Assembly: GCA_946413585.1 (NCBI GenBank)
Contig: CAMKLG010000027.1
Span: 1-40,351 of the forward strand
Direction: 5' to 3'
DNA length: 40,351 nucleotides
Origin: an uncultured Bacteroidales bacterium
GTDB lineage: Bacteria > Bacteroidota > Bacteroidia > Bacteroidales > WCHB1-69
Shown piece after piece: positions 33,033 through 40,351 of this stretch (the stretch's first letter is position 1; each line of letters starts with the position of its first letter). Under the pieces are notes generated by a model. The model worked only from the letters and a program-made list of their open reading frames with translations, had not been told where the DNA came from and did no database searches. The position numbers were made by a program, and so were the translations under genes.

Positions 33033-33104
33033 TCATCCAATCCCCGGATTCTCTTCCTTCTCCTTAGGCTGACACGAGCCAGGCTTGCAACCCATTTGGA
33101 ACAT
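33033..33104 (-). CDS. Mini-ORF (23 codons) with two Cys, between gldA and the oxidoreductase-like gene
   Basis: An ATG-to-TGA ORF starting MFQMGCKPGSC and ending in a Lys/Glu/Pro tail. It begins 9 bases after the gldA stop and ends 6 bases before the next ATG, as for an operon gene. It is in the same frame as the downstream oxidoreductase-like gene, separated by TGA-CGA-TGA. Options are a real small Cys-containing protein, a leader peptide, or the remains of the missing N-terminal Fe-S domain of the next gene. No family was recognised. Confidence 0.4.
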   Translation of the reverse strand: MFQMGCKPGSCQPKEKEENPGIG

Positions 33105-33113
33105 ATATCTTTA

Positions 33114-33854
33114 CTATTGCGTCAAACGATGGAACAGTTGTTCCATACCGAGAGCATCCAAATCGTCAGCGGTTTTGAGTCCGACCTTTTCAGCCAACAA
33201 ATGCAAGTCTTTGGTAAGCGTATCGGCCACCAATTCGCCTTTGTTGATAATGATGACGTGGTCGCACATAGCTTGCACTTCCTGCATGATATGAGTAGAT
33301 AGCAGGACGGTACGATTCTGACCGTAAGATCGTATAAGTTCTCGAATTTCAATCAGTTGGTTTGGATCAAGGCCTGTCGTAGGTTCGTCCAAAATCAGCA
33401 CCTCGGGATTATGGATCAGGGCTTGCGCAATACCGACACGCTGTTTGTAACCACGCGACAATGCTCCGATTTTCTTGTGCTGCTCCGGTGTCAGTCCCGT
33501 GCGTTCAATAACCTCATCGACACTTTTCTGTTTGTCCTTCAAGCGAAAAACGCCCGCGACAAACAGCAGAAACTCACGCACATACATATCGTAGTAAAGT
33601 GGGTTGGCCTCAGACAGGTAACCCACAATCTGATGCAGTTTCAAGGAATCCTTCCAAATATCGAGGCCACAGACAGAGACTTCACCCTCCGTAGGTGGTA
33701 TGAGTCCTGTGATGATTTTCATCATTGTAGTCTTTCCTGCTCCGTTTGGTCCTAAAAAGCCTACAATTTCGCCTTTTTTGGCTTCAAAACTGACTTTATT
33801 GAGCGCATATTGTTGCCCAAAAACTTTAGTGACGTTGTTTACAATTATTGACAT
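33114..33854 (-). CDS. gldA: ABC transporter ATP-binding protein, GldA type
   Basis: A 246-residue ABC ATPase. Walker A is GPNGAGKTT (about 35-43). The signature is LSRGYKQRVG, Walker B is EVLILDEPTTGLD, and the switch His is in LLSTHIMQEV. The sequence best fits the GldA group (first strand MSIIVNNVTKVFGQQYALN, then SEANPLYYDMYVREFL), which with the membrane partners GldF/GldG is needed for gliding in flavobacteria and is kept in many non-gliding Bacteroidota. No gldFG genes are nearby. The frame runs 43 codons further upstream through its own promoter, so ATG at 33854 is chosen. Confidence 0.85.
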   Translation of the reverse strand: MSIIVNNVTKVFGQQYALNKVSFEAKKGEIVGFLGPNGAGKTTMMKIITGLIPPTEGEVSVCGLDIWKDSLKLHQIVGYLSEANPLYYDMYVREFLLFVAGVFRLKDKQKSVDEVIERTGLTPEQHKKIGALSRGYKQRVGIAQALIHNPEVLILDEPTTGLDPNQLIEIRELIRSYGQNRTVLLSTHIMQEVQAMCDHVIIINKGELVADTLTKDLHLLAEKVGLKTADDLDALGMEQLFHRLTQ

Positions 33855-33877
33855 GCTTCTTTTTTTGCAATAAAGTG

Positions 33878-33910
33878 CAAAAATACGATTTTTTGCGATA
33901 GAAATACAAA
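33878..33910 (-). promoter_or_regulatory. Promoter of gldA with an overlapping inverted repeat
   Basis: On the minus strand TTTG (33910-33907) and TATTTTTG (33885-33878) are 21 bases apart, as in the Bacteroidota consensus. An 8-bp inverted repeat (33862-33869 with 33876-33883, TTTTTGCA/TGCAAAAA) covers the -7 element and the predicted transcription start. Confidence 0.7.
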
Positions 33911-33939
33911 AAAGGGATGCCGCAAAGCACCCCCTTTTT
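33908..33939 (-). terminator. Intrinsic terminator of the apt-ilvE unit
   Basis: On the minus strand an imperfect stem (GGGGGTGC with GCATCCC) flanked by A5 and T6 follows 20 bases after the ilvE stop. It overlaps the -33 element of gldA. Confidence 0.82.
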
Positions 33940-33958
33940 ATTGTTGATTGACAAATGT

Positions 33959-34981
33959 TTAGCAGTCCACGATGGTGCACCAACCGAATTTGTCTTCGAT
34001 TTCGCCGTATTGGATGCCCATGAGCATCTCACGCATCTTGATAGACCAAGGACCAGGTTTGCCGTCTTTGGAGATGACATATTCCTTGCCGGTCTCTCTG
34101 TCCTGAATCTTGTGGATGGGGGAAATGACAGCTGCGGTACCGCAAGCACCAGCTTCCTCAAAGGTGTCGATTTCGTCGAGTCTGACGTGACGTCTCTCTA
34201 CGACGAGACCAAGGTCTTCAGCAATGGTGCGGAGGCTCATGTTGGTGATAGAAGGCAGGATGGAGCCGGAATCCGGGGTCACATACTTGCCGTCCTTGAT
34301 ACCGAAGAAGTTAGCGGGGCCAGCTTCATCGATGAAGGTCTTCGTCTTGGCATCAGCGAAAATGGAAGCGCTGAAACCCTCTTTGTGGGCGCGTTCGCCA
34401 GCGCGGAGAGAAGCTGCGTAGTTACCGCCAACCTTCACGTGACCGGTACCCAGGGGAGCTGCGCGGTCGTAATCCTTAGCGATCTGCATGTCAGTGGGTT
34501 TGAAACCTTCCTTGAAATAAGGACCTACGGGCATCACGAACACGACGAAGAGGTATTCGTCAGCGGGTTTCACACCAATGGTAGCGCCGGTGCCGATGAG
34601 CAGCGGACGAATGTAAAGGGAACCCTCGGTGCCGTAAGGCGGGATATATTCGGCGTTGGACTTGATCACCATCTCCAAAGCGTCGAAGAACAGCTTTTCA
34701 GGGATGGGAGCCAGCATGATGGTGTCGGCAGAGCTGTTGAGACGTTTCCAGTTCTCTTCCCAACGGAACAAGCGCACTTTACCGTCTTTGCCGCGGAAGG
34801 CTTTCATGCCCTCGAAAGCTTCTTGACCATAGTGCAAGCAAGAAGCAGCCATGTGCATCGGAATGTATTCGTCAGAAGACAATTCCAGTTTTCCCCATTC
34901 GCCGTTTCTGAAATAACAGCGGACATTGTAATCGGTTTTCACATAACCGAATGAAAGGTTTTTCCAATCGATATTTTTCAT
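33959..34981 (-). CDS. ilvE: Branched-chain amino acid aminotransferase
   Basis: A 340-residue class IV PLP-dependent aminotransferase that interconverts branched-chain amino acids and their 2-oxo acids with glutamate. The PLP lysine lies in the GHVKVGGNYAASL block, and the DEAGPANFFGI and ACGTAAVISPI motifs are present. The length and N-terminus fit the longer BCAT branch common in Bacteroidota. The start is ATG at 34981. It lies 23 bases after apt and ends at the terminator 33908-33939; no other ilv or leu genes are in the window. Confidence 0.95.
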   Translation of the reverse strand: MKNIDWKNLSFGYVKTDYNVRCYFRNGEWGKLELSSDEYIPMHMAASCLHYGQEAFEGMKAFRGKDGKVRLFRWEENWKRLNSSADTIMLAPIPEKLFFDALEMVIKSNAEYIPPYGTEGSLYIRPLLIGTGATIGVKPADEYLFVVFVMPVGPYFKEGFKPTDMQIAKDYDRAAPLGTGHVKVGGNYAASLRAGERAHKEGFSASIFADAKTKTFIDEAGPANFFGIKDGKYVTPDSGSILPSITNMSLRTIAEDLGLVVERRHVRLDEIDTFEEAGACGTAAVISPIHKIQDRETGKEYVISKDGKPGPWSIKMREMLMGIQYGEIEDKFGWCTIVDC

Positions 34982-35004
34982 AAAAAATTTATTTGATAGG
35001 TATT

Positions 35005-35517
35005 TTATACGGTTAATAAACTGTCTATTGTATATTTGGACAACTTCTTGCGCCCATTCAGCGCCTTCAACTCCATCAGGAAAAGCAGATGAATCTCTTT
35101 GGGGTGAAAGCGGTTGACGAGATTAACAGCCGCTTCCATGGAGCCGCCGGTAGCCAGCACATCATCCACGACAAGCACTTTTTGATTATCGATTCCGGCA
35201 TCAGTGTGGATTTCCATCGCTGAACTGCCGTATTCGAGCAAATATTTCTCTTTATAAGTGGTGTATGGGAGTTTGCCTTCTTTGCGTATGGGTACGAAAG
35301 GGAGACCTAGTTGGTAAGCGATGGCCGGTCCGAAGAAAAAGCCACGCGACTCAAGAGCGACAATCACATCAAGATTGTATTTTTGCACAATCTGCACCAT
35401 ATTGTCGATGGTTTCGCGGAACGACTGCCCGTCGCCAAGCAACGTAGTAATATCATAAAACTGAATTCCCGGTGTCGGGAAATCAGGTATTATGCGTATT
35501 TTCTCCTTGATATTCAT
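35005..35517 (-). CDS. apt: Adenine phosphoribosyltransferase
   Basis: A 170-residue type I phosphoribosyltransferase that makes AMP from adenine and PRPP. The PRPP-binding motif is VLVVDDVLATGGS, and the adenine-site region (ALESRGFFFGPAIAYQLGLPFVPIRKEGKLP) is typical. The frame continues 25 codons upstream but reads through the promoter, so ATG at 35517 (MNIKEKIRIIPDFPTPGI) is used; this matches the family start. It is the first gene of an apt-ilvE unit. Confidence 0.96.
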   Translation of the reverse strand: MNIKEKIRIIPDFPTPGIQFYDITTLLGDGQSFRETIDNMVQIVQKYNLDVIVALESRGFFFGPAIAYQLGLPFVPIRKEGKLPYTTYKEKYLLEYGSSAMEIHTDAGIDNQKVLVVDDVLATGGSMEAAVNLVNRFHPKEIHLLFLMELKALNGRKKLSKYTIDSLLTV

Positions 35518-35544
35518 CACTTTATATGCTCTAGAAAAATTGCA

Positions 35545-35552
35545 CAAAAGTA
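35545..35552 (-). promoter_or_regulatory. -7 promoter element of apt
   Basis: TACTTTTG on the minus strand fits TAnnTTTG and lies 27 bases before the apt ATG. It sits directly downstream of the terminator of the lipoprotein unit. Confidence 0.6.
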
Positions 35553-35567
35553 CACTTTTTTTTAAAA

Positions 35568-35601
35568 CAAAAAAGGTGTTCGTGAAGAACACCCTTTTTT
35601 T
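35568..35601. terminator. Intrinsic terminator of the three-lipoprotein unit
   Basis: A 7-bp stem (GGTGTTC/GAACACC) with a 5-base loop has six A residues on one side and seven T residues on the other, so it works on both strands. It lies 18 bases after the lipoprotein stop at 35619. Confidence 0.93.
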
Positions 35602-35618
35602 ATGAAAAACAAGAAAAA

Positions 35619-35981
35619 TTATCTTTTTTTCTTACCACCATTCACTAAGGTATTGGTAGCTTCAGACTCAGCTTTATCGATAGCCTTGTTAGCAATTCTG
35701 TTAGCTGATTGTTTAGCGTGCTCTTCCACTGATTGGGTTTCTTTAGTGGTCGTCATCGTAGCGTTTTCGTTTTTCTTAGGAGTAGTTGTGGTCTTTTTTG
35801 CAGGAGCTGTTTGAGCTACGGGTTCTTCAGCAACGGGTTCAGCCACTTCTTCAGCAACGGGCTCTTCGATTACTTCTTCAGCGGGAACAGTGTCCATCAA
35901 AGCTTCGGGTTCTTGAGCTTTCTTGTTACCACAGGCAAAGAAAAGGCCTGCGCATAATAATGCCAAAAATACTTTTTTCAT
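35619..35981 (-). CDS. Small low-complexity lipoprotein
   Basis: A 120-residue lipoprotein with a lipobox ending FFAC at Cys17. The mature chain has an acidic repeat region built from Val-Ala-Glu-Glu-Pro units (about 40-57), then a Lys/Thr-rich stretch, then an Ala/Lys amphipathic helix and a Lys-rich tail. No known domain. It is likely anchored in the inner or outer membrane and extended, perhaps as a spacer. It is the last gene of the unit with the two paralogous lipoproteins (25 bases after the second), followed by a strong terminator. Confidence 0.78.
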   Translation of the reverse strand: MKKVFLALLCAGLFFACGNKKAQEPEALMDTVPAEEVIEEPVAEEVAEPVAEEPVAQTAPAKKTTTTPKKNENATMTTTKETQSVEEHAKQSANRIANKAIDKAESEATNTLVNGGKKKR

Positions 35982-36006
35982 TTTAATTGATTTTAATTTG
36001 TGATTC

Positions 36007-36537
36007 TTAATTTCTTTTGTTTAACGGGACGTATGTCACTGTAAACGTACACATTTTCTTAGCTCCATCCTCATCATCTTCCACTGTGAATCTGATTCTT
36101 AATTCCTCTTTTGACAAATTGAGGATTTTACAATCCTTCAATCCTTTTTCATAAAGGAACGGGATATGCATCGTGATATTGGATGGATTATCGGGGTTGT
36201 CGAACGCCCATTTCCCCAATGTGGTTTCCGTAATGTATCCATCACTATCAGATGGAGCCACAACGGAACCAGGTTTCACGATTTCACCGCCAGTAGTGTT
36301 AAAAATGAGAATATACGCAACTTCATAATCTTTCAGAAAAGCGTCATTAATTAAATCAGATGCGAAAGTGCCCGTTTCCGACACAAAATATGCGGGATTG
36401 GAAAATGCTTTCGAAAGCACCCAACCTTGGTTTCCTGTCAAAATTTCGGTGGCACTTTGTTCATGCTGAGGATTGCACCTGATGAAACTCACCAAGGTGA
36501 AAAACGCAATTGCAATAATGACGAAGGTCCTTTTCAT
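36007..36537 (-). CDS. Small lipoprotein, paralogue of the 36562 gene
   Basis: A 176-residue lipoprotein of unknown function. The signal peptide ends at FIRC (Cys21). It aligns along its whole length with the upstream gene of exactly the same length: CNP after the lipobox, GWVLSK against GWVMTS, PAYFVSETG against PAYVLESG, a strand pattern through the middle, and TFTVTYVPL against TLTITYVP at the end. It has lost some identity, as expected for an older duplicate. It lies 24 bases after that gene. The predicted fold is beta-rich. Confidence 0.8.
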   Translation of the reverse strand: MKRTFVIIAIAFFTLVSFIRCNPQHEQSATEILTGNQGWVLSKAFSNPAYFVSETGTFASDLINDAFLKDYEVAYILIFNTTGGEIVKPGSVVAPSDSDGYITETTLGKWAFDNPDNPSNITMHIPFLYEKGLKDCKILNLSKEELRIRFTVEDDEDGAKKMCTFTVTYVPLNKRN

Positions 36538-36561
36538 CAGACTCTGATCAAAAAATGCTAA

Positions 36562-37092
36562 TTACTTAACAGGTACGTAAGTGATGGTGAGAGTATTCTG
36601 AGACTTAGTAGGATTGTCGTCATCGTTTCTCGTGTACTTGACAACCAGTTGGTTCTTGTTGTAAGAAACAACAGAGCAAATTTCGGGTTGAGCGTCATAC
36701 TCCCAAGGCATTTGGAACGAAATCTGTTGTTTAGTTTCGTCAACCGAGTACGTAGCAGCAGTGGCGATCTGATAAGGCTCGCTCGGATCTTCAGGACGAA
36801 GAGTGCCGGGATCGATGGTCAGAACACCGTTCTCACCGAAGATGACAACATCGTCCTTCTCGTATGAATAGAAGAAACCGGTTTCGTGTTCGTAGTCGCC
36901 GTCAGCAAAAAGCTCGTCAAGGGCAACGCCGGATTCAAGCACGTAAGCGGGAACAGATTTCACAGAAGTCATCACCCAACCTTTCTTAGCGGATTTCAGA
37001 ACATCTGTGATAGGGGTTTCTGATGCAGGAGGATTACATCCGTTAAACACTAACAAAGCTGCAACAGCCAATAAGCTTAATACTTTTTTCAT
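36562..37092 (-). CDS. Small lipoprotein, first of a tandem pair
   Basis: A 176-residue lipoprotein with a signal peptide ending FNGC (Cys19). The mature part starts NPPASETPITDVL, keeps an aromatic/acidic middle, and ends TLTITYVPVK. No named domain was recognised; the beta-rich layout resembles small Bacteroidota surface or periplasmic lipoproteins. It is the first gene of a three-lipoprotein unit, with a TATTTTTG element 68 bases upstream that is overlapped by an 11-bp inverted repeat. The start is ATG at 37092. Confidence 0.8.
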   Translation of the reverse strand: MKKVLSLLAVAALLVFNGCNPPASETPITDVLKSAKKGWVMTSVKSVPAYVLESGVALDELFADGDYEHETGFFYSYEKDDVVIFGENGVLTIDPGTLRPEDPSEPYQIATAATYSVDETKQQISFQMPWEYDAQPEICSVVSYNKNQLVVKYTRNDDDNPTKSQNTLTITYVPVK

Positions 37093-37136
37093 TTTTTTGA
37101 ATTTTTTGGGTTAATAATTATTGATTTTAATTTACC

Positions 37137-37168
37137 TTTTGCGCCTTTTATTCCAAGGCGCAAAAATA
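37137..37168 (-). promoter_or_regulatory. Promoter -7 element with an 11-bp inverted repeat (operator-like)
   Basis: TATTTTTG (37168-37161, minus strand) is overlapped by a perfect inverted repeat: TTTTGCGCCTT at 37137-37147 and its complement at 37155-37165, with a 7-base spacer. The repeat covers the -7 element and the expected transcription start of the lipoprotein unit. Confidence 0.65.
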
Positions 37169-37190
37169 TATTTTTTTCGAATGATGGTGT

Positions 37191-37210
37191 CTTAAAAATT
37201 CTTAAAAATT
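37191..37210. repeat. Tandem CTTAAAAATT duplication
   Basis: The 10-mer CTTAAAAATT occurs twice in a row. It is followed by GATGATG-like simple sequence to about 37235, and this part of the 37169-37320 gap holds nothing else I can identify. Confidence 0.85.
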
Positions 37211-37269
37211 AGATGATGTGATGATGAGATGATTTATAGTAGGTAGTGATCAGAAAAAGATTAAAGTCA

Positions 37270-37302
37270 TTAGCTTAAAATAGCACAAATGCTAATAGCT
37301 AA
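37270..37302. terminator. Hairpin after the beta-galactosidase gene, possible terminator
   Basis: An outer TTAGCT/AGCTAA stem and an inner TAGCA/TGCTA stem enclose a CAAA loop, about 20 bases past the lacZ stop on the minus strand. A T-rich stretch follows after a few bases but not directly. Confidence 0.4.
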
Positions 37303-37320
37303 CGGCCAAAAGCCAAAGTC

Positions 37321-40351
<3,031 letters not shown>

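Noticed and set aside
33024-33035. Selenocysteine or TGA read-through joining the mini-ORF to the oxidoreductase-like gene
   Set aside because: Two TGAs flank a single CGA codon, the joined residues match no known motif, the Sec position of formate dehydrogenases lies elsewhere, and no SECIS-like hairpin is evident. TAA and TAG stops are used normally by neighbours, so no recoding is indicated.
35811-35880. Repeats within the small lipoprotein gene as a DNA-level element
   Set aside because: They are explained by the Val-Ala-Glu-Glu-Pro repeats of the protein; codons vary as for coding sequence.

Overview
The window looks like a chromosomal stretch of an uncultured Bacteroidota, most likely of the order Bacteroidales. 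The evidence is a type IX secretion-type gene set (a PorV/PorQ-like barrel and a large secreted protein with a sorting-like C-terminus), TonB receptors with a carboxypeptidase-regulatory N-terminal domain, GSCFA and GldA family proteins, Bacteroidales-type tdk and greA, and repeated use of the Bacteroidota promoter -7 element TAnnTTTG (mostly TATTTTTG) a few bases before genes. I see no tRNA, rRNA, phage, transposase or CRISPR.

Layout from the left. A (TTGACCC)8 tract precedes cvpA. GSCFA and a UvrD/PcrA helicase follow on the minus strand. The gap upstream of uvrD holds an orphan plus-strand promoter and a closed-stem RNA candidate. Next come a P-loop kinase, HIT hydrolase and greA, then a three-gene minus-strand operon (TonB receptor, giant sorting-domain protein, PorV-like barrel; 5823-15590). 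A second envelope operon (TPR protein, outer-membrane barrel, Rieske-like lipoprotein; 15804-21201) is followed by a plus-strand operon (YitT, MIP18/SufT-like, Wzz, O-antigen ligase-like; 21399-25107).

The right half has tdk; an acidic hypothetical protein (25919-26956); a translation and metabolism operon pyrH-2TM-frr-gcvH; a charged hypothetical (29362-29850); era with an LpxH-like phosphoesterase; gldA with a 23-codon Cys-containing mini-ORF and a degenerate molybdopterin-oxidoreductase-like protein; apt-ilvE; three small lipoproteins, two of them tandem paralogues; and a GH2 beta-galactosidase that runs off the right edge and carries an in-frame perfect palindrome.

Much of the window serves the cell envelope: secretion and outer-membrane complexes, polysaccharide length control and ligation, lipid A synthesis and lipoproteins. 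The rest is core housekeeping. The points I find most worth checking are the RNA candidate at 4086-4205, the intragenic palindrome in lacZ, the TonB/sorting-domain/PorV operon, the oxidoreductase that has lost its cofactor ligands together with its in-frame mini-ORF, and the telomere-like simple-repeat tracts that abut several gene ends. All family assignments are from reading the proteins by eye; no database search was run.
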